Source of the DNA: Desulfitobacterium sp038181555
GTDB lineage: Bacteria > Bacillota > Desulfitobacteriia > Desulfitobacteriales > Desulfitobacteriaceae
Reading direction: 5' to 3'
DNA length: 64,000 nucleotides
Assembly (NCBI RefSeq): GCF_038181555.1
Contig: NZ_JBBWUA010000008.1
Location: 1 to 64,000, forward strand
A program made the translations under genes and the position numbers. Below, piece by piece: positions 33,980 through 43,064 of this stretch. Under the pieces are notes generated by a model. The model ran no database searches. It was not told where the DNA came from and saw only the letters and a program-made list of their open reading frames with translations. The first letter of the stretch is position 1. Every line of letters starts with the position of its first letter.

Positions 33980-35200
33980 TTATTCAGTAACTTCGCGGAT
34001 TTTTTCTATTCTTGTCAGCACCGAAGGATGGGTAAAACTCAGCCATTCGACGAACCTTGGAGGAGATAAATCGGAGCGATTCTTCAAGGCAAGATTCATC
34101 TGCAAATGGATAGCCGCCTCGGGATCTCCCGTCAAGATGACTGCCGTTTGGTCTGCTTCGATTTCCATCTGTCGAGATATGGAATTTTGCAATGGGGCAC
34201 TGACAAAGTTAGCAAGCAAAATAAATAAGAGCAAAACAGCCCAAATTAGCGGCGGAATATGCCGGTTGGACATATACGGACGTAGAACAAGATATGCTAA
34301 GCCCCACACCAAAAAGCTTCCCAAGATACCTAAGGTGAGTCCCCTGGCAATATGGCCCTGTTGCCAGTGTGCCATTTCATGAGCGATAACGGCTTTTATT
34401 TCAGCCAAGGAATACTGATTGAGAAGATTATCGTAAAGAACAATTCGCTTGGTCCCACCCACCCCAGCGAAATAAGCATTGGCTTTTGTCGTTCTTTGGC
34501 TGGCATCCATGACTAGAATTTCCTTGATTTCTAAATCAGCCTTGTCCACAAGCTCATAAACCATTCCCGTAATTATCGGATCATCAATAGTTCGAAACTG
34601 ATTAAACATAGGTGCGATTAGGATGGGCCAAAGAATACTTTGTATAACCAACCAAAGAGAAAAGAAAACGCCGCAAATAATCCACCAGATTCTTGGCCAG
34701 ATATGAAAAGATAGAAATATGAGGACGACACCCACCCCGCCGAGTACAATATCGATGATGGACTGTTTTAGATAATCCACCCACCAGGAGCCGAAGGTTT
34801 GAGTAGAAAATTCCCAGAGATGCTGCCAGTAAAAGCCACTGAAAAACATAAAAGGCAAAAGAATTAATGCTAACATCACCCAGATTATCAAGTAAAAGAC
34901 AAGATAACCGCGCCAAGGATTACTCTGATACCTGTCTTCACACCATTGGGAAAGGCGTCCGCCCCGCCCTGAGGCTAGGAACCAGATAAGAAACAATGCT
35001 TGGAACATAAAGCTCAGTATATAGGAAATTCTTATTCCTTTACTATAATCTTGTCCTTGCTGAACTTGTTCCAAGCCAAAGTACTGAATCGCTTCTGGAC
35101 GGATATACCCAGGGAAAAGGACATACCCTAAATACAGCAGGCTAAAGAGGAGGGCAAGACTCATGAGTGATATCCAAATCGTCGTGCTTCGAGTTTTCAA
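33980..35200 (-). CDS. M48 family membrane metallopeptidase (CAAX protease-like)
   Basis: The protein has 406 residues: several N-terminal hydrophobic segments, the zinc motif HEMAH in VIAHEMAHWQQGH near residue 273, more membrane segments, and a third ligand Glu in EIEADQTA near 350. This is the Ste24/HtpX-like layout of CAAX prenyl protease 1 relatives. In bacteria such enzymes take part in membrane protein quality control; a prenylated substrate is not implied. The start is TTG after AAGGAGG. The exonuclease gene follows at 23 bases. Confidence 0.9.
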   Translation of the reverse strand: MKTRSTTIWISLMSLALLFSLLYLGYVLFPGYIRPEAIQYFGLEQVQQGQDYSKGIRISYILSFMFQALFLIWFLASGRGGRLSQWCEDRYQSNPWRGYLVFYLIIWVMLALILLPFMFFSGFYWQHLWEFSTQTFGSWWVDYLKQSIIDIVLGGVGVVLIFLSFHIWPRIWWIICGVFFSLWLVIQSILWPILIAPMFNQFRTIDDPIITGMVYELVDKADLEIKEILVMDASQRTTKANAYFAGVGGTKRIVLYDNLLNQYSLAEIKAVIAHEMAHWQQGHIARGLTLGILGSFLVWGLAYLVLRPYMSNRHIPPLIWAVLLLFILLANFVSAPLQNSISRQMEIEADQTAVILTGDPEAAIHLQMNLALKNRSDLSPPRFVEWLSFTHPSVLTRIEKIREVTE

Positions 35201-35324
35201 TTCAGACTCCTCCTTGGCATCAGTGCATTCTTAATCTATTACAGGTTAAAAATCGAATATACCACTAAGTATATGTTTCCTGAAAGGAAATATGGCGCGG
35301 ACCCCCATAAGAAGCAAAAAAGTT

Positions 35325-35765
35325 CTAGCTGTTAGGCCTGAGAACCAGAAATAGACCGCCTATCATCAATGCCACTCCAAGTAGACGTAAACTATTGACG
35401 GGTACCTTCGCTACCCCGAGTAGTCCAAAATGATCGATAATAAGTCCCACCATAATTTGACCAAGAACAGCTGCCGTTAATACACTCGTCACCCCAATTC
35501 TTTGCACGGAAAGAATCGAACAAGTCACAGCAACAGCACCTAATGCTCCCCCGACCAACCATAGCTTCGGCACCTGGGCAACTTGACTGAGATTGCCTTT
35601 GCCGAAGAAGAATACCGCAAAGAGCAAACAGATCATCCCCACCGTAAAGGAAACCAGCGCTCCCTCTATCCCCCCGATCCTCTTTCCTAACGCACCGTTA
35701 ATCGGAGTCTGAATTCCAAGCAACATTCCTCCCAATATGGCAACGAAGACAAATAAGCCTTTCAT
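35325..35765 (-). CDS. YdcZ/DUF606 family transporter
   Basis: The protein has 146 residues and five hydrophobic segments, matching the YdcZ (DUF606) branch of the drug/metabolite transporter superfamily, half the usual DMT size. It starts MKGLFVFVAILGGMLLG and includes GVTSVLTAAVLGQ near 90. Substrate is unknown; small members often work as dimers. I start at the ATG at 35765, after AAGGAG with seven bases of spacing; an in-frame TTG two codons earlier is less likely. It is a single gene. Confidence 0.85.
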   Translation of the reverse strand: MKGLFVFVAILGGMLLGIQTPINGALGKRIGGIEGALVSFTVGMICLLFAVFFFGKGNLSQVAQVPKLWLVGGALGAVAVTCSILSVQRIGVTSVLTAAVLGQIMVGLIIDHFGLLGVAKVPVNSLRLLGVALMIGGLFLVLRPNS

Positions 35766-35816
35766 GGACAATCTCCTTCATCAGCTCTGGCACGAGCTAC
35801 CAGCTCTATCTTACTT

Positions 35817-35844
35817 ATTATACAACTATTATTATACAACTATT
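35817..35844 (-). repeat. Tandem 14-bp repeat duplicating a -10 box
   Basis: The unit ATTATACAACTATT occurs twice back to back and begins a third copy. Read on the minus strand, each copy holds TATAAT, giving two candidate -10 boxes 14 bp apart in front of the ydcZ-type gene. Confidence 0.6.
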
Positions 35845-35934
35845 ATTCTACAAAAGACTATACATAAATGACTATAAAGAAACCCGGCTTCGCAGGATGA
35901 CACAAGTATGCAAGGTCGTTTTACTTTTGAAAGT

Positions 35935-35965
35935 ACAAAAAAAGCTTGCTGGAGAAGCAAGCTTT
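35935..35965 (-). terminator. Intrinsic terminator of the DUF1540 gene
   Basis: AAAGCTTGCT pairs with AGCAAGCTTT across a 5-base loop. On the minus strand the stem runs into seven T, about 50 bases past the stop. Confidence 0.85.
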
Positions 35966-36016
35966 CAGATATTGATCTCTTTATCGAGCATCTTAAACTA
36001 TGACTTATCTAGAAGA

Positions 36017-36382
36017 TCAACTCATCTGCGGATAAAATGTTTCGCATACAGTTTCTTCAGCAGAATGAGAACTTTCATTACGGATGGCAACATGGTCAGC
36101 ATGACACATTTCCGAAGAATTATAAGTACAGTTCACTGCATTGCAATGAACCTTGGGGTCCATAACCGGTTCTGAGGATACCATCTGTTTTAAAGACCCG
36201 CTAAAATTCATATTCCCCATCGATGAAACGAAGTTACCCACACTCTTTGAACTAAAGGTTCCACAAAAGGTGTCATCACCTCCTGTGGTTTGCCCTCCTT
36301 GAACTTTAATCTCCTCTGCTGAACAAAGTTGACTGCGATTATACACGCAATTTACCGCATCACATTTTAATTGAATGCTCAT
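36017..36382 (-). CDS. Protein with two DUF1540 cysteine-rich domains
   Basis: The protein has 121 residues with two copies of the short DUF1540 pattern: CDAVNCVYNRSQLC...FC and CNAVNCTYNSSEMC...VC. The spaced cysteines suggest metal binding; the domain's function is unknown, though it is common in Clostridia. I start at the ATG of MSIQLKC at 36382, seven bases after AAGGAG. Upstream frame extends 26 codons without support. It is a single gene between the ftsK terminator and its own. Confidence 0.8.
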   Translation of the reverse strand: MSIQLKCDAVNCVYNRSQLCSAEEIKVQGGQTTGGDDTFCGTFSSKSVGNFVSSMGNMNFSGSLKQMVSSEPVMDPKVHCNAVNCTYNSSEMCHADHVAIRNESSHSAEETVCETFYPQMS

Positions 36383-36458
36383 ATTCATACTCCTTCCAGA
36401 CTCATCATAATATGGATTAGGGTTAGTATTGCCCGCTTTTTCCTCTTTATTCCCAAAC

Positions 36459-36495
36459 AAAAAGGAAGGTATCCTTTTTTCTAAGGACCTTCCTT
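36459..36495 (-). terminator. Intrinsic terminator of the ftsK/spoIIIE gene
   Basis: AAGGAAGGT pairs with ACCTTCCTT with extra inner pairing, followed by a T-rich tract on the minus strand, 37 bases past the translocase stop. Confidence 0.8.
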
Positions 36496-36531
36496 CGCTC
36501 TTTCTATGAAATCACAAGCTTGATATTATTG

Positions 36532-39180
36532 TCATCCAAAACGCTCCTCAAACTCATCCATGTTAAGCAGGACTTGGCGAGGCTTACTGCCTTCATAACC
36601 TCCAACTACCCCGTTATCCTCCAGCAAATCAATGAGTCTTGCCGCACGGGCATAGCCCAGCTTTAGCTTTCTTTGCAGATAAGAAACAGATGCCATGCCG
36701 GTTGTGATGATGAGATGACCCGCTTCCATAAAGAGCTCATCATCGGGACCTGCGCTCTCACCCTTGACCGAGGGTGAATCGTTGATAAATCCTTCTGGAT
36801 CAAGATACTCAGGTGACCCTTGAGCCTTCCAGCAAGCAATAACTCTCTGCACCTCATCATCAGTGACCATACACCCTTGAACCCGCATCGGCTTATTTAT
36901 TCCTTGCGGTGAATAGAGCATATCCCCGCGCCCTAATAATTTCTCCGCCCCTGTGGAGTCGAGAATGGTTCGGGAGTCAATCTGAGAGCTCACCGCAAAG
37001 GAAATCCGACTGGGAATATTGGCCTTGATTACTCCAGTTATCACGTCCACTGAGGGGCGTTGGGTAGCGATAACCAAGTGGATTCCAGCCGCACGCGCCA
37101 TTTGGGCCAGTCGGCAAATCGATTCTTCTACATCGTCGGCAGCTACCATCATTAAGTCAGCCAACTCGTCGATAATGACTACAATCCAAGGCATCGCCGG
37201 CACAATCCGTGCAGCTTCGCTACTTAGAACTTTTGTTTGTCTCTGCTCTTGCGCCTTCATCTGATTATAACGTTCAATATCGCGTACCCCGGAAGCAGCA
37301 AAAAGCTCATAACGGGTTTCCATCTCTTTAACTACCCATTTCAAAGCAGCAGCAGCTTTCTTTGGATCTGTGACCACAGGTGCTAACAAATGAGGTATCC
37401 CATTATAAATGCTTAGCTCGACCATTTTGGGGTCAACCATTAAGAACTTAACCTCATCGGGACAGGTATTAAAAAGCAATGAGTTAATAATAGCGGTAAT
37501 ACAAACACTCTTTCCCGAGCCAGTAGCCCCTGCTACTAGGAGATGAGGCATTTTAGCGAGATTGGCCACGATGGATTGATTACCGATATCTTTGCCCAGG
37601 GCAACACGCAGCTTAGCAGAACCTTCTTTAAACTCAGGGGTCTCGAGAACCTCACGAAAAGGAACGGATCGTGGATGCTTATTGGGTACTTCAATACCGA
37701 TGGCTGATTTTCCGGGAATCGGAGCTTCAATCCGTACATCACGTGCAGCCAAACCTAAAGCAATATCATCAGCTAAATTAACAATTCGACTAATTTTCAC
37801 ACCAGGTGCGGGAGCTAATTCGTAACGGGTAATTACGGGACCTCTGGCAACCCGAATGACTTTAGCATGAACTCCAAAATTCTCCAGGACCTGTTCTAAG
37901 TGTTTTTGAGTATCCTGGTCGTGAACAATTGTGACCTGCGGAAGGGTATCCAGAAGGTCAAAGGAAGGTAATTTCCAAGCCTTGGCATACCGTTCTGGTT
38001 TAATATTTTCAGTCTTGGACTCAACAGGTCTCTGTTCTTCGACATTGCCAACATTTATGGCTGAAGGCATGAATTTTTTTGTAATATCTTCCCTTGCTTT
38101 AGTCTGAAACTGTTCTGCTTCTACTTCAACTGCTTCTACTTCAACTTCTTCTGCTTCTACTTCTTCTATGACAATTACTTTTTCTACGGCTACCTCATCT
38201 TTATGTTCTGCTTCTTCCTCTTCCTCGTCGAAAGACATTGTTTCTATGGATTGGGCATCCTTATCGAGGTATGCAGCTTCCCTTGCACACTTGGGATAGG
38301 TATTTTCTTCTGGCTCTCTAGGCAACTCAAGCGACACTTCCCCTAGGGCTGACCTTGAAAAGCTGTTTTCAATCCAGCTAGGATGTGGCTTACCAAGTAA
38401 CGCTGTCCTCTCTTCAGGGGAAACTCCTTTAATTATGTTGTCTTTGCGGTCTAGGTGGTCATTCTTTTTGAGCTGCGCCACTTGACCCGGATAATAATCG
38501 GAACCCAAAGTCGTAAAGCTCGGTTTATCCCATTCACGCTTACTCGGAAAAAGTGTTGTTTTTTTAGATTGCTCATTATCTATCGGCTGATTATCCTCAA
38601 GCTCTTGTTCAATTTCAGCACTCACTTCTTCAAAATACTTGGAAAAACCTTTTACAGTTTCTAAACGAGTACCAATAGTCTGGAAAGAGTGCTCCTGTCC
38701 TTCCTTAAAATAGGTATCAAAGTCCTTACCCAAGGAATCAAGCTCAACTAAGGGCTCCATAGGCTCTAACTCTAAGTCCGAAGAAAAATATTCAGAAAAA
38801 CCTTTTAAAGGCACAAGCTTGCTTTTGGGAAGTTCAACTCCTTGATTAAAAAAATCCGTTTCATCAGGGAGCTCTTCCCGAAGGTGCTTATCTTTTAAGT
38901 TTCTACTGGGCCTGTTACGTTGTTGTGACTTGATTCGTTTCGTCGATGACTCTTGTCTTTTCAAGAATAGGGTCGATGCCCAGACTGCCATAGCTAAAAT
39001 AAAAAAAACGAAGGGCGCCAGCCAAGCCTTCTCTCCCAAGGGGTATTTAAGAAGCTGGTAAAAAGCCTTGCCGCCCGTGATCCCCAATTCACCCATCAAT
39101 GCCAGAAAGCCTAATAAGGCCAATATTATAGCAATCCCTTGCCGGATAGGCAGGGTTTTTTTTCTTCTTCTTATTGACAC
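36532..39180 (-). CDS. FtsK/SpoIIIE family DNA translocase
   Basis: The protein has 882 residues. Only two hydrophobic segments (about 13-33 and 51-73) are seen, where the family usually has four. A long acidic linker of about 330 residues follows, with a Val-Glu-Ala-Glu-rich run near 330-350. The motor domain has Walker A GATGSGKS near residue 550 and Walker B VVIIDELADL near 670. The C-terminal winged-helix gamma domain (SYLQRKLKLGYARAARLID) reads polarity sequences. It pumps chromosomal DNA at the division or sporulation septum. The start is GTG after GGAGGTG. Whether it acts in division or sporulation cannot be decided here. Confidence 0.93.
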   Translation of the reverse strand: MSIRRRKKTLPIRQGIAIILALLGFLALMGELGITGGKAFYQLLKYPLGEKAWLAPFVFFILAMAVWASTLFLKRQESSTKRIKSQQRNRPSRNLKDKHLREELPDETDFFNQGVELPKSKLVPLKGFSEYFSSDLELEPMEPLVELDSLGKDFDTYFKEGQEHSFQTIGTRLETVKGFSKYFEEVSAEIEQELEDNQPIDNEQSKKTTLFPSKREWDKPSFTTLGSDYYPGQVAQLKKNDHLDRKDNIIKGVSPEERTALLGKPHPSWIENSFSRSALGEVSLELPREPEENTYPKCAREAAYLDKDAQSIETMSFDEEEEEAEHKDEVAVEKVIVIEEVEAEEVEVEAVEVEAEQFQTKAREDITKKFMPSAINVGNVEEQRPVESKTENIKPERYAKAWKLPSFDLLDTLPQVTIVHDQDTQKHLEQVLENFGVHAKVIRVARGPVITRYELAPAPGVKISRIVNLADDIALGLAARDVRIEAPIPGKSAIGIEVPNKHPRSVPFREVLETPEFKEGSAKLRVALGKDIGNQSIVANLAKMPHLLVAGATGSGKSVCITAIINSLLFNTCPDEVKFLMVDPKMVELSIYNGIPHLLAPVVTDPKKAAAALKWVVKEMETRYELFAASGVRDIERYNQMKAQEQRQTKVLSSEAARIVPAMPWIVVIIDELADLMMVAADDVEESICRLAQMARAAGIHLVIATQRPSVDVITGVIKANIPSRISFAVSSQIDSRTILDSTGAEKLLGRGDMLYSPQGINKPMRVQGCMVTDDEVQRVIACWKAQGSPEYLDPEGFINDSPSVKGESAGPDDELFMEAGHLIITTGMASVSYLQRKLKLGYARAARLIDLLEDNGVVGGYEGSKPRQVLLNMDEFEERFG

Positions 39181-39278
39181 GGTCCCACCTCCACCACCTT
39201 CAATTATCCTTTATGTTTAAAATATAGTCAAAGAAATTTTTGTTTTTCCGATATTATTACCTGAAAGTCCTAATCAAT

Positions 39279-39318
39279 AGGAAAACACAGGATATTCCTT
39301 AAGCGGAAATCCTGTGTT
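39279..39318 (-). terminator. Intrinsic terminator of the DUF457-type gene
   Basis: AACACAGGAT pairs with ATCCTGTGTT (10 bp), followed by TTTTCC on the minus strand. Confidence 0.75.
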
Positions 39319-39331
39319 CATTGCTTTTAAA

Positions 39332-40300
39332 TTAATACTCTAAGACGATTCCCTGAGAACTTTTGTTTCCGAATGAAAAAAATCTCTCTTCCGTAATCTT
39401 GCCATCGGCACAAACCAATACTTCACCTTTATAGAGGAAATCTTCTTTATTCCAATAGCGGAGATCCACGAACTGGATCTTTGCCTCCTGCCCAATATCT
39501 TTGCGAATAACGTGATAATAGGGTGTGAACTGATTGAAAATATCTGCCAGCTCACCCTCTAAAGCGTTATTAATCCATGGATCTTCTGCATCCCATTTAG
39601 GTAAGGTTTTGAGAATCCTACCTTCCTTCTTTTGCATAGTACCAAAGGATACTCGATCTTCTTCATAGAGTAAAAAGGACCAATTTAAAGGGCGATACAT
39701 GGCCGGTAGAACCTTGATTTGTTCTCCGCACACCCCGAAGGCCTGCGAGAGCCTCTTTCGTGTATTTAAGCGATCTATTTCCCGAATCACGAGATAGACC
39801 ATAGAAATCGTTAAGACTGTTAAGGTTGAGAATAATGCCAGTTCTGGTTGCACGAGCGAAAAGATTAGGGATGAAAGAAATAAGACAAAAATGACAGGAT
39901 CGGTCACCATCGCCATGTTCACCGTAAACTTCTTCTTGTAGAAAGGCCATAGCAATTGCGCGCCATAGGAATTAAGCAAATCAGCAATCCCATGTGATAA
40001 AGTTCCTAATAAGGTCCAAAAAACCACTGTCAGCCAAGGACTGGTTGGGAAAATAAAATGAACAAGACTACCGAGGCCAAGCGCCATCCCCCCTAAAGCA
40101 AGTAGTGAATGACTCGCTCCCCGGTGCTTCAACAAATAATTTATTCTACCCTTAAAGTGTGTAACAATATCCAAATCGGGAATCATCGCTCCCAATGTGC
40201 AGCCAATAAAAATTGGATCGTTAAGTTGCATAGGGTGCCCGGAAAGACTTGATATGGCAGCCCCAATTAGGCCATGAGTAATAGGGTCGATGTTCAACAC
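39332..40300 (-). CDS. YdjM/DUF457-type membrane-bound hydrolase-like protein
   Basis: The protein has 322 residues. The N-terminal half has four or five hydrophobic segments and the DUF457/YdjM signature: THGLIGAA near residue 8, PDLDI near 41, and HRGASHS near 59, a set of His and Asp residues likely to bind metal. The C-terminal 140 residues are soluble and unrecognised. Members are annotated as membrane-bound metal-dependent hydrolases, some under LexA control in enterobacteria; the reaction is unknown. The start is GTG or TTG directly after GGAGG, with short spacing. Confidence 0.8.
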   Translation of the reverse strand: MLNIDPITHGLIGAAISSLSGHPMQLNDPIFIGCTLGAMIPDLDIVTHFKGRINYLLKHRGASHSLLALGGMALGLGSLVHFIFPTSPWLTVVFWTLLGTLSHGIADLLNSYGAQLLWPFYKKKFTVNMAMVTDPVIFVLFLSSLIFSLVQPELALFSTLTVLTISMVYLVIREIDRLNTRKRLSQAFGVCGEQIKVLPAMYRPLNWSFLLYEEDRVSFGTMQKKEGRILKTLPKWDAEDPWINNALEGELADIFNQFTPYYHVIRKDIGQEAKIQFVDLRYWNKEDFLYKGEVLVCADGKITEERFFSFGNKSSQGIVLEY

Positions 40301-40381
40301 CTCCAGATAATTTAAGAATAAATAAAAGATTATCTAAAAATTTCACAAAGCCTGCGTTCGCTATTTGCAACGAACGAGAAC

Positions 40382-40390
40382 ATTATATCA
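40382..40390 (-). promoter_or_regulatory. Extended -10 promoter of the DUF457-type gene
   Basis: The minus strand reads TGATATAAT, an extended -10 (TGN plus TATAAT), about 85 bases before the gene start. The predicted leader carries a CGTTCG/CGAACG hairpin. Confidence 0.5.
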
Positions 40391-40496
40391 CACATCAATT
40401 CATAAATGGATTAGTCATTATAAGGAATTATAGTTTTTTATTACTTTTCTTCCATATGTATCATGGCATAATTCCCATAGAAAAAATAAGAGCTCA

Positions 40497-40538
40497 TAAA
40501 AAAGCTCAAATGCGATGGCCAAAGCCAAAGCATTTGAG
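40497..40538 (-). terminator. Intrinsic terminator of the BON-domain gene
   Basis: CTCAAATGC pairs with GCATTTGAG with an inner TGGC/GCCA pair, followed by CTTTTTT on the minus strand. Confidence 0.9.
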
Positions 40539-40584
40539 TCTTACCCTTCAATTATATTTCATTTTAACTTAATACCCAGTAAGA

Positions 40585-41472
40585 TCATTTACTTGAGTGT
40601 GATGCTACTTTAATGGCGCTGTTCATACTCTTAATCCCTTCCACGTGCTGACCCATGGATTCCGCCCATCTTCTGTCCTCATCTGAGTAGACTTCACCAC
40701 TTAAATAAGCAATACCATCTTGGACAAAGGCTCGAACATTGCGGGAGTTCATGCCATGCTGCCCCAATTTACGCACGAGCTGTTCGGTCATATAGAGATC
40801 CTCACCTTGAGAACGATGTCGGGAAAAGAGTTCACTGACCACGGCTTTTACCCCCGGCACTTGATATGCCGTATCTACTGCCCACTCCATTTCCTCCTGT
40901 GAATCTACTAAGCCCGTGAGGGTAATTAGTCCGTTACGCGCCTCAGTTTTGATTTCTTGGGCATTCACCCAAGGAGAATTAACCATAGCATCTTCAACCC
41001 GATTGACAAGGGTGGCATCGTCCACAGCATTTTCGAGAAAGTCGATTTCACTGCGAATTTCCTTAACTCCCCTGACCTGAGAAGCAATGCGTTTAGCTAG
41101 TCGTTCCCTGCTTTGTGTTTCGAGATGTCCGAGGAGGGTCACAATCCCTTTGCTGACACGGCATCCCAAATGCATGATCTCTTCATCGTTCGATTGAGCA
41201 AAGCGTTCGCTGATTTGTTTCTCTATGTCCTTATCCGTGACCTTCCCATCGTTAGCTACTGTTAAAGAATTATCGACTTCACCCACTCCATCAATGCGAC
41301 GGATCCTTTGACCGATGAAATCCTTTTCTGCAAGATTATCCACAGTGCCCCATAAGGAAACCTTATCTCCCTTGACCTCTATATGGATCCCTTGCCCAGT
41401 TTCACCAAAATGAGTTTGAATGAGGATTTTAATGTCTTCATGTACTTTTTCTTCCGGCCGTATTTTTAGCAT
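40585..41472 (-). CDS. Protein with four BON domains
   Basis: The protein has 295 residues made of four successive BON modules of about 60-70 residues. Each has the pattern of a variable helix, then an acidic turn and a GxVxLxGxV strand: KVSLWGTVDN, IVTLLGHLET, LITLTGLVDS and IAYLSGEVYS. BON domains are thought to bind phospholipids or, in Kbp/YgaU, to respond to ions. No signal peptide is present, so it is probably cytoplasmic. The start is ATG after GGGGGGAC. It follows the PHP gene by about 130 bases. Confidence 0.88.
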   Translation of the reverse strand: MLKIRPEEKVHEDIKILIQTHFGETGQGIHIEVKGDKVSLWGTVDNLAEKDFIGQRIRRIDGVGEVDNSLTVANDGKVTDKDIEKQISERFAQSNDEEIMHLGCRVSKGIVTLLGHLETQSRERLAKRIASQVRGVKEIRSEIDFLENAVDDATLVNRVEDAMVNSPWVNAQEIKTEARNGLITLTGLVDSQEEMEWAVDTAYQVPGVKAVVSELFSRHRSQGEDLYMTEQLVRKLGQHGMNSRNVRAFVQDGIAYLSGEVYSDEDRRWAESMGQHVEGIKSMNSAIKVASHSSK

Positions 41473-41600
41473 ATCTTTGTCCCCCCAGCTTGTAGTAAAC
41501 CCGACAAAACTAAGGTTAGTTTTTCTCTTCCGGGTTGTTTTTATCCTAAAGCCAAGGTAAATATACTTGCTTCTGTACTTCTAAATAGGAACAGGGTAAT

Positions 41601-42449
41601 TTAGACGTCAAGCTTTAGATAGCTCACCAGATCCTGAGCACATGACAAGGGGACATCAACCTCGCCAATTTTCACCGGGCCGTTTAGACCATGAAAATCG
41701 CTTCCCCCCGTTGCAAACAGGGCTTTGCTCTTGGCTAATTTCTCATAGTATTTTATTAAGGTCTCACGCTGATCCCAGTAGCCATAATATACCTCAAGCC
41801 CTATTGGACGATAGGACAATAGCTCCCCCACTAGCTCCTGGTTTTCTAGAAGACCAGGATGAGCCAGCACGGGTACGCCACCACAGGCATAGATCAATTG
41901 AACCGCATCTTCAAAGGCATGCTCTAAAAAAGGTAGATAGGCAACCCCATAAGGCTGAAATAATTTCGCAATGCTAGGCCACTGAATTGTACCATGCTCA
42001 TGCTCATGCAGAGCTCTCATAATATGACTCTTGCTCACGGCTCCCTCCGGATTGGCAATCCTTTCTACTTCTGACCATTTTAAGGTAAATCCATCTCCCT
42101 GAAGACGCTTGACCATATCATAGGCTAAAGCCGTCCGTTTGTCGCGAAGCTCTTTGAGGCGCGACTGTAGATCAGAATGAAAAAAAACCTCAGAGTTAAA
42201 ATAACCTAGCAAATGAACCTCGTGGCCTTTGAATGCTGTAACCAGCTCAACCCCCGGTATGACTTTTATATTGTATTCGCGGCTTAATTCCATGGCACTT
42301 TGGACTCCATTAGTCGTTTCGTGATCTGTCAAAGCTAAAATGCGAACCCCGCGCTCAAAGGCCTCGTGAATGACATCTTTCACTAAAAGAGATCCATCGG
42401 ATTCCATAGTATGAATATGCAGATCGATTTGCGTAAGGTTCACCTCCAC
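41601..42449 (-). CDS. PHP-domain phosphoesterase (YciV/TrpH-like)
   Basis: The protein has about 282 residues and the PHP metal-binding signatures: DLHIHTMESDG near the start, LTDHETTNG, and later VLAHPGL and GSDFHG. The YciV/TrpH family removes phosphate from 3',5'-nucleoside bisphosphates and trims RNA 5' ends, a likely role here. The start is uncertain. I place it at the GTG at 42449, five bases after GGTGG and seven codons before the PHP motif. The frame extends to a TTG at 42512 without a binding site. Confidence 0.85.
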   Translation of the reverse strand: MEVNLTQIDLHIHTMESDGSLLVKDVIHEAFERGVRILALTDHETTNGVQSAMELSREYNIKVIPGVELVTAFKGHEVHLLGYFNSEVFFHSDLQSRLKELRDKRTALAYDMVKRLQGDGFTLKWSEVERIANPEGAVSKSHIMRALHEHEHGTIQWPSIAKLFQPYGVAYLPFLEHAFEDAVQLIYACGGVPVLAHPGLLENQELVGELLSYRPIGLEVYYGYWDQRETLIKYYEKLAKSKALFATGGSDFHGLNGPVKIGEVDVPLSCAQDLVSYLKLDV

Positions 42450-42553
42450 TACTTCCACCACTAAAGATAGTCTTTCTTTTTTGTCGAGCAAAATCCTGCT
42501 TTTTATAACCAATAGACATCATCAGTTTTTTATTTACTTTCTACTAGTTTTAG

Positions 42554-42582
42554 TTGACACTTTCCTCGGCTTGAAGTATAAT
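42554..42582 (+). promoter_or_regulatory. Consensus sigma-A promoter of tRNA-Trp
   Basis: A perfect TTGACA (42554-42559) and a perfect TATAAT (42577-42582) are separated by exactly 17 bases, with the mature tRNA beginning 26 bases downstream. Confidence 0.92.
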
Positions 42583-42608
42583 TTCATTTGTCTTCAGTTT
42601 TGACCTTT

Positions 42609-42682
42609 AGGGGATTAGTTTAATGGTAGAACAGCGGTCTCCAAAACCGTTAGTGTGGGTTCAACTCCTGCATCCCCTGCCA
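42609..42682 (+). tRNA. tRNA-Trp (anticodon CCA)
   Basis: The acceptor stem AGGGGAT pairs with ATCCCCT, followed by discriminator G and an encoded CCA. The anticodon stem GCGGT/ACCGT holds the loop CTCCAAA, anticodon CCA for tryptophan. The T-loop reads TTCAACT. It has a consensus promoter upstream and a hairpin terminator downstream, so it is a monocistronic unit running against its minus-strand neighbours. Confidence 0.95.
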
Positions 42683-42733
42683 CAGTTCTTATGGCCTTGA
42701 TTTTCCAAATTTAATATTCGAGTCGAATTTAAG

Positions 42734-42756
42734 TCGGTAGTTTTACCGATTTTTTT
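42734..42756 (+). terminator. Intrinsic terminator of tRNA-Trp
   Basis: TCGGTA pairs with TACCGA around a 4-base loop, followed by seven T on the plus strand. Confidence 0.9.
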
Positions 42757-42812
42757 GTATGCAACAAAGTGCCCTAGCATTTGCGTCATTATTTATCCTT
42801 GCCAATAAACAT

Positions 42813-42843
42813 AAAAGCTCTCACCGATCCGGCGAGAGCTTTT
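42813..42843 (-). terminator. Intrinsic terminator of the 41-residue gene
   Basis: AAAAGCTCTC pairs with GAGAGCTTTT (10 bp). It lies 36 bases past the small gene's stop, with a T-rich end on the minus strand. Confidence 0.75.
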
Positions 42844-42879
42844 ATAGGTCATAGCAGATATAAAACCTTAGCAGACCCC

Positions 42880-43005
42880 TTAGGGCCAATACAAATCCTT
42901 GAAGCCTTCCATATCTTCTCTGATAGCATCGCCACGATGATGCTGCTTTTTAGCCGAGTCAGCCTTTTTCTTAGGGTCTCTACCCTTAGAGCCGAAAAAC
43001 GCCAT
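42880..43005 (-). CDS. Small basic protein, 41 residues
   Basis: I translated this short frame directly. It begins MAFFGSKGRDPKKK and ends with GFKDLYWP. The N-terminal half is Lys-rich and the C-terminal half acidic. An AAGGAGG site lies eight bases before the ATG, and a clear terminator follows. Together these make it a credible gene despite its size. No family is recognised. It lies between the sigma-54-type regulator and tRNA-Trp genes, without an obvious link to either. Confidence 0.7.
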   Translation of the reverse strand: MAFFGSKGRDPKKKADSAKKQHHRGDAIREDMEGFKDLYWP

Positions 43006-43064
43006 GGAAAATCCCTCCTTTTTCTATAGGATGAGCAATTTCCCATAAAAGCATACCCATAAAC

